The position numbers were made by a program, and so were the translations under genes. From assembly GCA_014338405.1 (NCBI GenBank), contig JTDE01000419.1, positions 62,001 to 126,000 of the forward strand: a DNA stretch of 64,000 nucleotides, written 5' to 3'. This DNA comes from Paragonimus skrjabini miyazakii. Taxonomy: Eukaryota; Platyhelminthes; Trematoda; Plagiorchiida; Troglotrematidae. Positions within the stretch are counted from its first letter, which is position 1. Each line of letters begins with the position of its first letter. This document shows positions 1 through 10,929 of the stretch, piece by piece. The notes under the pieces were generated by a model. It was given only the letters and a program-made list of their open reading frames with translations. It was not told the origin of the DNA and did not search any database.

Positions 1-306
1 TCTGCAACACTTTTATTCCGGTGATGCATTTCACGTACCCAATAATGTTAAATAAAAGTAGTGACACATTTTTAGGTTCTCGAGTAGACCCGAGAGAAGG
101 TTTCTGTTCAGTTAAAGAGCCGGATGCTTTAGGCACTGGCCGAAATTTATGAAGGAAGGAATTGAATATGATGGTTGTAATAACTGGTTTCAGTTTCGAT
201 GTGGCAAGCTACTTACATTGGTTTCCGATCTGTAAGCACCCTGTATGGGTATATTCCACTTGAGATACCAAGCTTCGTGTGCACCGTTAAAACAGGAGAA
301 CATAAA

Positions 307-417
307 GTGGCGAACAAGCTCGTTTTCGGTGTGTAATCTTCAGGTCAAATACAACACAATAAATACGAAATTATTTGTTCAAGTCAGGATTTTGTGGAAT
401 TTAATACAGTGTGAATC
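307..417 (+). repeat. PLE left inverted repeat
   Basis: This 111-bp core matches the reverse complement of 3123-3233 at 103 of 111 positions by hand count, without gaps. Weaker similarity extends outward to about 242, where a GTATGGGTATATTCC-type stretch resembles the complement of about 3255-3275. It begins with GTGGCGAACAAGCTCG. Inverted or direct terminal repeats of this kind are known from Penelope-like elements. Confidence 0.85.
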
Positions 418-445
418 GTTAGAGCGAAACCTAATGTGCGGGGGT

Positions 446-993
446 TTCTGACAAGAGCTCATATTGAGGCCTTAAAGAACCTACAGAAGGACGACAACAT
501 CTTGATAAAAGCGCAGGGATAGTGCTATTAGACAAACAATCGTATCTAAACAAGATGAACGACATAATAAAGGATGATGCCACATTTCTAAGATTGGAGT
601 TTGAAAAGGACAAGACGCTTGCAATTGAGAAGCATATCTCTAAACTCCTGAGAAGCATGAAGTAAAATTGATGGATTGACGCTTCGGTGTTCGAGCGGGT
701 GTGACCAACAGGCTCAGTTATACCAAGACTCTATGGTTTGTCTAGAATTCATAAAGATGGCCTACCCCTACGCCCGATTTTAGACATGATAAACTCACCA
801 TATCATGCACTGGCTCAATGGTTAACCGAACTGTTGGGACCACTCCGCAACAGGCTAGCTTCAAATAGCCTCAAGGATATGTTTCAGTTCATTGAATATA
901 TAGAAAACTTGACTGTTAATAATAAGAGAATGCTATCATTGGACGTGCACTAGCGGTTCACGAACTTTTCACTCAGAGAGACAATTGATTTTA
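446..993 (+). pseudogene. PLE reverse transcriptase, N-terminal part
   Basis: This is the first part of a Penelope-type reverse transcriptase, in at least three frame segments. About 446-500 reads as an N-terminal stretch ending QKDDNI. After a frameshift, 505-660 continues with DKSAGIVLLDKQSYLN and ends at a stop. After another break, 738-953 carries IHKDGLPLRPILDMINSPYH, the conserved RT segment after the fingers, and MLSLDV, the motif A region with its catalytic aspartate. A stop follows, then NFSLRETIDF up to the insertion at 994. It is a broken remnant of the same protein as the pieces at 1381 and 2142. RT identity is certain from order and motifs; function is lost. Confidence 0.85.
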
Positions 994-1369
994 CTTCTAT
1001 TCGAACATCACCCACAATTGATCGCAGCTGTCCCACTCCCATAAACTATCCAGTCGGCCCCTTTTCGAAAAGAAGCACTAGACTCGAGTTTCGCTCTAAT
1101 TAGAGCTCGTCAGTAGTGCATATCATCGGCACTGCCGGGACTTGAACCACGGACACGCTGTTCAGGAGGCAACCGTGTTTACCACTGCGCCATTGACCTC
1201 ACGTTAGGCACGACCGACTTATCATATGTGAACGCTCAACCACTTTCGCTTGTGAGTAATGATCAGGTTGCCTGATCGTCTCGAAATGGAGACACAGTAA
1301 CTGTCTGTTAACTCTAATCGATAACCCCGCGATTAGGACTTCCTAGACAGGTTGAAATCGCAGTATTCT
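994..1369 (-). mobile_element. tRNA-derived short element, copy 1, inserted in PLE
   Basis: The insertion is flanked by a perfect 11-bp direct repeat, AATTGATTTTA, at 983-993 and 1370-1380. Removing it rejoins the PLE reading frame (RETIDF then MLYYIHSNY). On the minus strand a tRNA-like B box (GGTTCAAGTCC, about 1138-1149) and A box (TGGCGCAGTGGT, 1181-1192) are visible. From 1003 to about 1290 it matches the copy at 18093-18444. The right-hand 80 bp has diverged, so the second terminal inverted repeat is not clear here. The long duplication suggests LINE-assisted insertion. Confidence 0.8.
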
Positions 1370-1380
1370 AATTGATTTTA

Positions 1381-1629
1381 TGCTTTATTACATCCACTCG
1401 AATTATATGCAGTTCTGAATCCCTGATGAACAACTCAAAAACCTTTTGTTAGTTTGCACGCAGAACATCCAGTTTCAATTTGATGGGAAAATCTATCGCC
1501 GGGAGGATGGAGTTGCAATGGGCTCGCCGCTAGGCCCTTTGCTGGCTGACATTTTCATGGTCATGGTAGAACAAACAAGGCTAACAGGATTGATAGGTCA
1601 ATGCGTGCTGTATAAACGTTATGTAGATG
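1381..1629 (+). pseudogene. PLE reverse transcriptase, central part up to YVD
   Basis: The reading resumes after the nested element with IPDEQLKNLL, then an open stretch (1446-1655) carrying IQFQFDGKIYRREDG, VAMGSPLGPLLADIF and YKRYVD. VAMGSPLGP is the conserved RT block 4 region, and YVD is the start of the catalytic YVDD box. The frame is interrupted after the first aspartate by the LTR inserted at 1630, so the second aspartate lies at about 2145. This splits the active site across 512 bp of unrelated DNA. Confidence 0.85.
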
Positions 1630-2141
1630 TGTCGGTGAAGAACCCAATTCCCTGAAAATACCGTTTTTACTCACCTCCGGAAAGGCCTATTTCATTCTGC
1701 TTGAATTGACCTTCATTGTCGGCACGGTCATGTGCCACTTCACCCTTCACATGCGTTATCAGCCTTGTGCTAATTCCTGTCATCCCGCCCACATGCTCGT
1801 CCTTTAAATTGAGACATCACTGTACGGTCTGGATACTAGTCTGGCCCACTTCTGTCCTTGTTTTCTGATTGGTCACAAACCCTTTAAATAAGGTCTAGTT
1901 TGTGACCGTGTTGTCGCCTGTCTAAGTGACATAAATTGGCTCTGTCCAGAGGCCGGTCTTTTTTCTGTGTTCTTTCGCTAGCATTGGGTGGTTGGGTTGG
2001 TCGGGAAGATTCGTACTAATCGTGCATATCTCGTAATCAGTTGTTCAGTACCGCTGAACGCCTTTCCGCTATCTACCGTTTCACTAACCGTTTTTCTGTT
2101 ATCTGTTTACGCGCTCGTAGGCAGTATATCAAGTTACAACA
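1630..2141. mobile_element. Solo LTR (family B) inside the PLE catalytic motif
   Basis: This 512-bp insert begins TGTCGG and ends ACAACA, the TG...CA form of retroviral-type LTRs. It is flanked by a perfect 5-bp duplication AGATG (1625-1629 and 2142-2146). The insert holds a TATA-like CTTTAAATAAGG near 1881-1892 within an inverted pair GTCACAAAC/GTTTGTGAC, as expected for an LTR promoter region. No internal retrotransposon sequence is present, so it is a solo LTR left by recombination. Its family is unknown, and I saw no second copy in the window. Confidence 0.75.
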
Positions 2142-2570
2142 AGATGATGTTTTCTGTATCGTCGATAGCAACGCTGATACTGATTGCCTGCTATCACTAG
2201 CCAACTCAGCTCACAATCAAATGAAGTTCGCTATGGAAACAGGATAAGATGGAAAGCTGTCTTTCCTCGACAATGCACTATTGAAACGTCCAGATTGATT
2301 GATTCAACGTGGCATGCATAGGAAGCAGACGTAGAATGGACAATATACCCATTTCCAAAGCTTTGTTCCGAGGCAACAGAAACGGAACTTGGTACGCTGT
2401 TTAACAAATTGAATTCATAAAATCTGTACTGAGGACACGCTAGACAGTGAACTGAAACGTTTCGCGCTAACGGATATCCAGCCAAATTCCTAACTCGAAA
2501 CATGCAACGAAGGGTAGTACAATACCGTGAGTTTTCTGTCGAGCGGAAAGCCATCTATATGAATTTGTTT
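2142..2570 (+). pseudogene. PLE reverse transcriptase, C-terminal part
   Basis: Directly after the LTR duplication the frame continues with DDVFCIVDSNADTDCLL, supplying the second aspartate of YVDD, then SAHNQMKFAMETG before a stop at about 2248. After it, LSFLDNALLKRP gives the conserved FLD block of Penelope RTs in the thumb direction. The remainder to about 2560 reads in changing frames, including CTEDTLDSELK and a segment ending ERKAIYMNLFYKG. Several frameshifts and stops make it non-functional. The match to the family is judged from motif order. Confidence 0.8.
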
Positions 2571-3060
2571 TACAAGGGCGAATTATCAAGTGTGTCGCTG
2601 ACCAGAAGGCTCGACACGACCCTGATGAGAACGCTCCATGCTGCATAACTAAGACTAACGTTCTCCTATAAGCCAGCTGTACACTTTCACCTCAACGATG
2701 CAGTGCCTAGTAGTACTACCTCGTTTTGTATCTACTCATTCGCTTGTTCCTGTGGAGCAGGTTACATTGGTCGCACAACAAGGCGCTTGTCGGAGAGAAT
2801 ACGCGAACTCCATCCAGCCTGGCTGACGACCGGACAACAACGAAATATTTCCAATCAATTTTTCCACACCTAGTTGATACAGGTCACAGAGTCAGTGTGG
2901 ACGTCGCATTCAAGCCGATCTACCGTGTCACACGTGTTCACACCAGAGGTGTGAAATGTCGTATATTGGCTGCTGCGGAGGCGATCGGGTTCCTGCTGTG
3001 AAACCCTAATCTCTGTGCGCAGAAGTCTCTTGTTCAAGCGCTGAAGTTATCATGGCCTGC
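2571..3060 (+). pseudogene. PLE C-terminal linker and GIY-YIG endonuclease domain
   Basis: The reading gives SSTTSFCIYSFACSCGAGYIG, with the YIG of the GIY-YIG signature at 2763-2771, followed by RTTRRLSERIRE and a histidine-containing HPAWL. Later frames give HRVSVDVAFKPIYRV and end NPNLCAQKSL at about 3035. In Penelope-like elements this domain nicks the target DNA. The cysteines before the motif (CSCG) fit the zinc-binding linker known in the family. A frameshift after HPAWL moves the C-terminal third into another frame, so the domain is broken. Homologous text recurs at 31030-31480. Confidence 0.85.
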
Positions 3061-3122
3061 CGTCGTTGGAACACTTGACACGGCAACATAGTAACCATGT
3101 CCGTAATCCTAAAATGACATCA

Positions 3123-3275
3123 GATTCACACTGTATTAAATTTCACAAAATCCTGACTTGAACAACTGATTTCATATTTATTATGTTGTATTTGGCCTGT
3201 AGATGACACACCGAAAACGAGCTTGTTCGCCACGTTTTGACTTTTGGTGAAATCTCCGGGTATATTTGTACAACA
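3123..3275 (-). repeat. PLE right inverted repeat
   Basis: The core at 3123-3233 is the inverted partner of 307-417, with 103 of 111 positions identical. It starts about 60 bp after the end of the GIY-YIG reading. Weaker pairing continues to about 3275. A related AACGAGC-TGTT-GC-AC motif lies about 100 bp beyond the second PLE remnant, near 31594-31614. Confidence 0.85.
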
Positions 3276-5719
3276 TAAACATTTAGACTGGAAAACATAA
3301 ACAGGTAACTTCGACTGAGCATCGTTTGCTTGCGACGGTTAGTACTTGACGTTTGCCACACAACTTGTCAGACACGGTTGTCACAGCAACTAACGGGTAC
3401 TCGATATCCTTCTACCCTCCGAATTTTAATACACACAGTTATTTTTGTTGTCAGCGCGTTTACACTATCCGTCTAGCAAATTTGTTTTACCTGCATATTC
3501 ACTCGATTTGTAAGCTTGTCACTGTAGAATGAAATATAAAAAGACTTTGGTGTTGAGCTGGTTCGCTCCGTCATAACTGATACTTAAGACGCCAGTGGTC
3601 TGTGTTTGCTCACCTAGATTGTCTAGTCCAACTACCTACAACGTGGTGAATCCAAACTAGAACAAAAGTTTGTCACAGCAGACCATGGGATAGTAATCCA
3701 CGGTCTACCAGTCGAATGTATTCTGCACGCGCTCGCAATTTAAAGTGACGCTGAGGATCTGTAGTACTTGAGCAGGCGAGCAAGCCATTTCACACTGAAC
3801 AATACCCAGTCAGCCTGGCTGACTGATATCCACCTATACTGCAGTGTGTGTCTAACCTCTGATTACTTACATCCATACTTATACTAATTTACTTTAATTG
3901 AGACTTTAGGACTGGAAAGTTTCTTAAAGAGTTCATCATTTTCAAATTTGTTTGAAAGCTATAGACGTGCTTCAAAGCGCACACTGTTCCTGTCCAAAAA
4001 CGGTACAGAGATGTGCAATGAATTGTTGATTTAAGGGTGAACATAACACATATTACGTTATTATCATTTCTCCCCTTATTTAACTGTGACTGTTGTTGAG
4101 CCGCAATTCGAAGCGAAACGTATTCTTCTTCTTCCTCACGGATACAACGTGAAAAACTAACATATGTCTCCTTTGATTACTCACAATAAAACAAGATGGG
4201 CTAAACTGGAAACTACAATCAATGTAATGTAAAATGTCAAAAATTCTTGAAAAATCTGAGTTTCCCTGACGTTCAACAAAAACGTGAGGAAACGTTTTGT
4301 TAACTCTGTTTAAAGATTTCCAAAAGTTTACACGGAAAACTAACACAGATATTTGTGAAAACTTGATTTCTTGGGTCCAATTTAAATATTTCCAGTGGTA
4401 TAACAAAAAGCTGGTTTAAGTAGAGTTATTCATTCAAAGTACATCCCTTGATTCTTCATAATAAAAACAACCAATATACAGAATGGTTTATTGTAGATTG
4501 CACTACAATGCTCAGCAGTCATTTTTTTAAAAAGAGAATAGCTTACATTGCAAGCCCACTGCTAAAGACAAATGACTCATGGTGACAAAGTTTGTTTCAA
4601 CTTCTCTGCCAAACGATAGTTCATAAAGCACTCAGCCATATGTCTCCATTCTCTTTGTTCTCAGTTCGACCTTGAGAGAAATTAACATTTTTGCTCTAGT
4701 TTGAAGAACACATCGAATCGCATTTTTGCAGAAACATAGTGGACGAAATGTTGGTTGCTTGTTTGTGATTAACATAATCTAAGTTTCAATAGAATCATTT
4801 TGGCATGTAGAGGAAACGAAAATGAACCGTTATGTTACTGAAATGTTGCTCGCTATTGAGAAAACTGGTGGTGGCAACACTATTTTGATGGAAACAGAGT
4901 CATGTTTCACTATTCTTAGAAAACCAATGAAGCGTTTATCACCAAGTGAAAAACCGATGTGTGCATATGCGACAAATATTTTCAGGTAACACATAAGATT
5001 GATCTGGAATTTGTGCTCAACACACCTGATAACTCAGCAAAGGCAAGTATTGTTGCAAAAGGTTACGCACAACCATCCTAACCCCATATTTACATGGGGC
5101 TTTGCCGAATGTCCATCATTTAACTTCGTACACCTAATTATAGATACATATTCCGGCTAATTTGTCACAGTCAAGAAAACTGAAGATAACTGCCGTCTGA
5201 CTACGACCAAATGAGTTTTTCTACTTCAATCCACGTAAACAGTTGGTGACATTAGACGCATTAGCAAGCGGCACTACAACCTCTTGCCAAAAGGCTCTCG
5301 AAATTCTTGACATGAAGCTTGGTAAATGAGCCGTCAGTGTGCTCTTCAACAAGCAAAACTGTCCGTTAATTATAACTAATTAGAATAGTGTTTAGCAAGC
5401 TTACTGATTTTTGTTAAACTTGAGAGATCCCAATCATCATGTTATTGACTGGAATTAATATTAAGTAACCGTTTGTTCTATCGGAATGAACTAGCAAGTT
5501 CAACGATATGTACGAATGAATAAAACTAAAACGTTGACCGTGATATTCCGGAATTGTCTAACGTAACGTCAACGAGTTTTGTCTCTTGAGAACCTGAGTG
5601 GAGATCAAATCTCAGCAATGGAGCCGATCTGCATTAACAGCGTGTTTTAATGAGAAAATTTAGCCTCAGGCTAAAAGCATTTCCATACTAAGCAAATTGT
5701 TCGCGAATGTTATGCGGCA
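3276..5719. other. No recognisable gene
   Basis: Only short or unrecognised open frames are seen, the longest being a 108-codon minus-strand frame at 4080-4406 with no motif I know. A 19-bp perfect palindrome (CAGTCAGCC, T, GGCTGACTG) lies at 3807-3825. The base composition is A+T-rich and otherwise featureless. Confidence 0.4.
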
Positions 5720-6360
5720 GTTTACCGGCTCGTAATTCGGACAGCTCAGGATACTTCCACAATTGATTCAATACTGTAACTGCATTGAATGCGATGGTTG
5801 AGTGCTGTTTGCAGCAAGAATAATTTATTGAGACCATGTAGAGTTTGGTGAGAAGACAGGGGGTCAAACAACGAGATAGTTAAAAAATATGAAGGTCCTG
5901 ACTATTCCGTTGAATAAATTGGGGAGTTATCGCTCGTCTGTTTGAAGCCCTTATGATAACTCTCTGGCTGCTGACATCCGAGATGATAATGTGCCGCAGC
6001 TATTGACATGCCGGCATTCGTACAACTTCTAGTTCTTTCTTGTAACTTTGGCTTGCCAACTGTAATTAGTGGATGAGGGTTTGGTGAGGGCTACTCTCAA
6101 GCAACTTTTGGGATCGACCACTGTGACAAGTTATTCACAAAACGGATGCCACCAACTGTATGTGGCGTCGTTCTTATGTTAGATGTATTATGGATTCCCG
6201 TACCCTCGACTACCAGAGGCAATTTTTGGTGATGATTTGGGCCTCGTCTAATAAACTTCCATTGAGTGGCAAATGATTAACTGCAGTAGAAATTTTAATG
6301 TCACACCACCATCTTTTACATTCTTGAGCGCCGCCGAAGCCACTGGTTACGTGTTCATGC
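5720..6360 (+). mobile_element. Degenerate 3' end of an RTE-like LINE
   Basis: This stretch parallels 12180-12620 of the better LINE copy. Shared landmarks in order are a CCGG-GCTC-GGAT block near 5729-5750, a block at 5860-6040 with GGTCAAACAACG, GTTAAAAAATATGAA and CTATTCCGTTGAATAAA, then CATCCGAGATGATAATGTG and ACTTCTAGTTCTT. A later TGAGCGCCGCCGAAGCCACTGG (6326-6347) resembles the 3' untranslated TGAGCGGCGGCCGCAGCCAC of the other copy. There are many substitutions and indels and no open frame. The part before 5790 and after 6050 is less certain. Confidence 0.6.
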
Positions 6361-7035
6361 AGTAGACAAGTCTGGCTTGAGTACATCACACGGTAGAAAA
6401 ATGAGTGAGTGCTTCAACCGTTGGTAATTTTGAATGTGCTTGCTAGTTTTTCGAACATAAAGTGAAAATGTGGTTTGTACGGTTACTAACTTGAATGTAC
6501 TAACGAGTATACAGAATTTAGCGGTATTTGTTCTGCTGTGTATGTCATTCGTTATGGGACAAGTAGGGTTCAAATTGAGTCGTTCACATGGACACCTTCT
6601 GCTAATGGTATGTTGTTTCAACTTTAAAATCTTATTTGTCCGTTGGAAGTCAATACATTGTGATCTCAGTGAAGTTGGCTACTATTTTGTCATCAGTGGC
6701 ATAGTGTATTCAACCGAATCCAACATTCATCTGAGAAAACGTTACAAAAACTTACACTTGTAACATAATTGATGAAATGACTAATCGGAGATGTGAATCT
6801 ACTTACAAGTCCTACATTGCACCAATCCTATATCAGCACAGAATACTGCTTTTTGTAACACATTCAGCTATGAGCCCTGGAAGCTTTGGCAACCTGTCAG
6901 TTTCTTGGTGTTGACTCATCCATTTTTAATCCGTAACCAAATAATTTTTTCTATGCACATCCGTTTGAGAGTGTGCACTGTTTTCACCAAATGTTTTTAC
7001 CAACATTAAACCACTTTTTAAAGAATCACACATCA
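6361..7035. other. No recognisable gene
   Basis: Overlapping open frames of 88 and 97 codons on opposite strands (6355-6763) have no known motif. I see no repeat shared with the rest of the window. Confidence 0.35.
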
Positions 7036-7039
7036 CTAC

Positions 7040-7648
7040 TATTGAATAACAGACAGTTTCGTTGTGAGTAACATACTACTCACAGGCGACTTCAGGAACT
7101 TTTGCCTAAATGGAAAGGTCCGTAGTTGGTAGTTTACAGACGGGGTTCAGTATAAACGATCAAGAGGGACGCCGAGACGAAACGAGTGCATAACATTGAG
7201 TTTGCAAAATGGCACGAAATGCCTGCGGGACGAACCAGAAAGTGATCAATAATTCAGGAGTCAACACCGCGTCGGTCGGGGAGGATTCATCAACAGATCT
7301 AGAGGAACCAAGTAACATCAGAAGGGGAGGAGTGCTGTATAANNNNNNNNNNNNNNNNNNNNNNNNNNNNNNNNNNNNNNNNNNNNNNNNNNNNNNNNNN
7401 NNNNNNNNNNNNNNNNNNNNNNNNNNNNNNNNNNNNNNNNNNNNNNNNNNNNNNNNNNNNNNNNNNNNNNNNNNNNTGGGGGAAGTGCCACCATGGCGAA
7501 CGACAACGTACTGTTACCCAAAGTATGTGAATGCACGTCAGCCGTGCAAATACGTATACGTATTTGTGATCACATGTTTAACACAACTTGTGCGGAAGTT
7601 CGTGCAATAAACGATTTTGCATGTCACGCGTCTTTTGCGGTCACAGCA
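7040..7648 (+). mobile_element. Solo LTR, family A, copy 1 (contains an assembly gap)
   Basis: The left end TATTGAATAACAGACAGTTTCG and the right end GCGGTCACAGCA match the ends of the cleaner copy at 20924-21232. The flanks are CTAC at 7036-7039 and CTAC at 7649-7652, a 4-bp duplication. Shared internal blocks are GTTGTGAGTA...TACTACTCACA, the GTGAATGCA...ATACGTATTTGTG stretch, and GCAATAAACGATTTTGC with a polyadenylation-type AATAAA. It is longer than copy 2, partly because it contains extra sequence and 134 N. Open frames across it are not considered coding. Confidence 0.65.
7343..7476. other. Assembly gap (134 N)
   Basis: A run of N inside LTR-A copy 1. Its non-round length suggests an estimated size. 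Gap formation here fits a repeat that was hard to assemble. Confidence 0.95.
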
Positions 7649-7652
7649 CTAC

Positions 7653-10600
7653 TAAGCCTTAGTGGTTGTCCGATAGACTCACATAAGCTAGGACGACATA
7701 GTTGGCGCCTTCGGAATGGTGATCAACTGGAGACTAGCATGACACTGATTCTTCCGCAGAGTATATAGATTTATACCAGTCAGTTTGCTTTCGTATTCGA
7801 TAAACCATTTATTGCAAGGGTTAGCTGAATGACGGTTCAGCTCGAGTATTCGATTTGTAAAACTTAGAATAGGGGTTACTTTCAGTGGAGATGTAGTGTA
7901 AAACTAGATGCTACGGGTTAGCAAAACGGTATTATGTTAGAATACGGCGGAACACCGGTGATGTCTTGAGTTGCGCACGATCTGATAGCTTGCCACGCGG
8001 CCCAGCCGATCACTGAAACAAAGACTCAGTTAGCCGATCGTAACACTGTAAGAGAAACAACTGTGAACGTCGCGGTCCGGGTGCTACCCATTTTTGTACA
8101 GTCAATCTGCTTGGAAGTTGTTACTTCGGACACAAATCGAATTTTTTCCACGCAATAGAAAATGGGATGATCTAGTTAACCAGAGGAAACAGGAAGTGGG
8201 GTATTATAAAACGGAAGCAATTGTCAGAGACTGATCAAATTATCATGCTAAGAAACGTTTTTAAACAGCATAACACGTTACTTTGGAACTCGTAGAGGTT
8301 TCATCCAGAACATTCATCGAATCAAGTGAGTCACTGACAACGTGTGTTGAAAACATTTTCCATACCTGGTTGATATCTCAACAAGCTATTGCATAAACCC
8401 GTGATGGATAATTCTCACGGCTAAGTAGATTAGTTATGGGGATCTATGTCCTGAAGCATTTTAGATGCGCATCTATGTAATGTCTAACGTCCACTTGATT
8501 TCACCTGTTCATACCGGACTTCGTTACTAAATCTGCAAAACTCGTGGTGTACTTTCATTAGTGTGGTTTTATCATGAATGACATTGGGATTGAAGTTGCT
8601 TTGGTCATCAGAATCATGTTCAGTTATTCCTATACTCCTCCTTGCGTACATTATCACAACTAAGAACTACGATATTCTTTGGTTTTCCCAACTGTTTTAC
8701 AGTTTGATTATATTCTGGTACCGGAGAGGATGGTGCTCATGAATCGGTAATATCAAAAACTATTACTCTACATATTCCAGGTTGACTATGAACCATTTGG
8801 CATAGTCAGGTTTTGTGGACACCAGTTTTTACTCCGTCGGATGTGAATATTTATGTTGCTGATAAAGTGCTGGACAAAACTGTCCAGTAGAACATATCAC
8901 TCAAACAACACTTGCCCGAGTGTATAATTTTTATGAAGCAGTTATTTTCGGAAGAGACGACTACCCAGAGGAAAACAGCCCCATCCAAAAAATTTACCAC
9001 GTGTTAGCAATAGTTTGCATTGAGTAGTTCTTTTAAAGAAACCAAAATTCTGAAGCATGCACAAACGCTGTTAAGGATTAGTTTGAACATCCTATAATCG
9101 ATAACTTGACAATAGGACAGGTTGGCCAAACCAGACTCGGCTGGTTCACCCAATGGTCACATGCGGTATCACCAAATTACATAAAATTGTCCGTTTAAAC
9201 ATTGCTGTTTAAGGATGGTTTCTTGTATATACCACGAAGTTTACACAATTAAGTTCCCTCAGTGAAATTGTGTGACGTGTCCTCTCGAACAAAGGATGTT
9301 TTTACCTATCCACTGATGATCAGGTAAACGTGGCGAAAGTAAGAATACGCGACGTGTATTGCTTTCAATTTCTCCCGTTAGATGGCGTTAGTCGTTGCCA
9401 AGTTTGACGGATAATATACAAGAGAGAGGGAGTTGAAAGATCCTGGTAAGTGGAGTAAATGCGACTCAAAACGCTTGGTATCCACATCCGTGAATATCTT
9501 GAAGGTAATAGATGGAAATCATGCTGGGGGACCATAAAACTTGAGTTTATCGCAATCAACATACAAGCTGCCATTGGTGGCTGATTTAATCCAAACAAAC
9601 GTTCTATTTGTTTTTATCTTTTGGTATAAAAGCTCATATGTATTGTCAATGTTTGCCTCAGTATTAGTCTTTTATCACTGCTTGTTAGATACATAATCTT
9701 CATAGCCGGTTGCAGATGAGGGTCACTCATTTTTATAGTTCTACTAATATTTCTACTAATACTAGTAACAATAATGATAATCTTAAGGAAATAACACAGT
9801 TATTTGTCGGAACACGCACTTCTTGACATTTTCCACAGTGTTAAATTAGTCTTAGCTCATCAAGAGATGCCCTCTGATAAAAATCATCTTCACAAACAAA
9901 AAGTTTCTGAGATCTATGAATGTTGTTTTCCGATGGTAAATTAGTGTTTAGTTATTCATCGAATTATCATTCACAGTTAACTGCAGCTTTCGCATCCCCA
10001 AAACCCACTGGATTCACACTTCTCCTGCTTCATTTACCCAAAATCAAACGCAATGCACTCACTTTCACAGTCAAGGGGTTGTTTTCTAAAACTAGTGCTT
10101 ATGAGGCCAATGTGGGTTAACCAGTACACACCTGTTGCCTACTGTCGTCCATTGCTTAACAGCTGGGGAAACGCTGCACAGCGCAAGTTGCTAAGTTGTG
10201 CTTCTCAAAGTCCAACATCGGCGACGGGTTTTTCCCCTTTCTAATAAATACTAGCTGACTGACATTTTTCAATAAAAAAAATGGTCTACCGCTAGAAGAC
10301 AGTCAGCAGGAAATGACGAATGTCATGAAAGGGGTGTAATACGTTTGCCCCATAACTTATAGAATGGCAGTTACCATTTTCATTCCGAGCTGGCGCCATC
10401 ATGAAGGTGGAAGCGTAGTCCAGCTGAGAATTCCGGCTGAGTGTGAAACGTGTGTTAAAAATTAAATGTTGCTCAAGTCAATAAAAATTAATGTCAGAAA
10501 TTCATCAATTAAAGAAAGAAGACAAGGAAATTTAAGTTATGAACGTAGGGGAATACTTGCAAATGAATGATTATCGGTTAATTTCTAAATAAACCGAAAA

Positions 10601-10899
10601 TTCAAATTTGTTTTTTTCAGATGGTGCAAACAAACAGACCATTGTTTGCGATTCACTAGCAATTCATAATGTCAGACAAGATTCGGCCTAGAATTTAGTG
10701 GGCTGATTAGCGTGTACATGTGGTAATTGAGCTTTTGCTATTTTGAATAATGTTTCAAACAGACTTCTTATTTTTCCTAGTTGCTTCTCCAATGATAAAT
10801 TTTCAGGGTGGCCTATCACCAATGAAATTACCGGACTGAATAGTGGCGCAAGTAAAGTCCCACATATTTTCAGGGCTTGTGAGGCAAGCATAGTGTGTC
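7653..10899. other. No recognisable gene
   Basis: Only short open frames are present (largest 77-90 codons at 9365-9598 and 10688-11015) and none carries a motif I recognise. The latter overlaps the start of the LINE that follows. I found no repeat matching other parts of the window. Confidence 0.35.
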
Positions 10900-10929
10900 C
10901 ATTATTTACTTACAGGTCTTGTGGACGAC

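Larger units (their letters stand above)
242..3275 (+). mobile_element. Penelope-like element, decayed, with two nested insertions
   Basis: The element reads left to right as an inverted flank, a reverse transcriptase in pieces (446-2560), a GIY-YIG endonuclease region (about 2700-3060), and the opposite inverted flank. RT plus GIY-YIG in one frame family, bounded by inverted repeats, is the known layout of Penelope-like retroelements. The coding part is broken by frameshifts, stops and two insertions (994-1369 and 1630-2141). When those are mentally removed, the protein similarity resumes on both sides, which confirms they arrived later. The copy cannot encode an active enzyme. I am confident of the family; the exact outer ends are uncertain. 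Confidence 0.85.

Noticed and set aside
118..152. Hammerhead-ribozyme-like GGATGC...GGCCGAAA near the PLE left end
   Set aside because: PLEs can carry hammerheads, but the CTGATGA core is absent and the stems do not pair convincingly.
4080..4406. 108-codon minus-strand open frame
   Set aside because: No motif, no splice or start context, A+T-rich composition.
7209..7610. 133-codon open frame across the N run
   Set aside because: The middle third is unknown sequence read as X, and the rest lies inside LTR-A copy 1.
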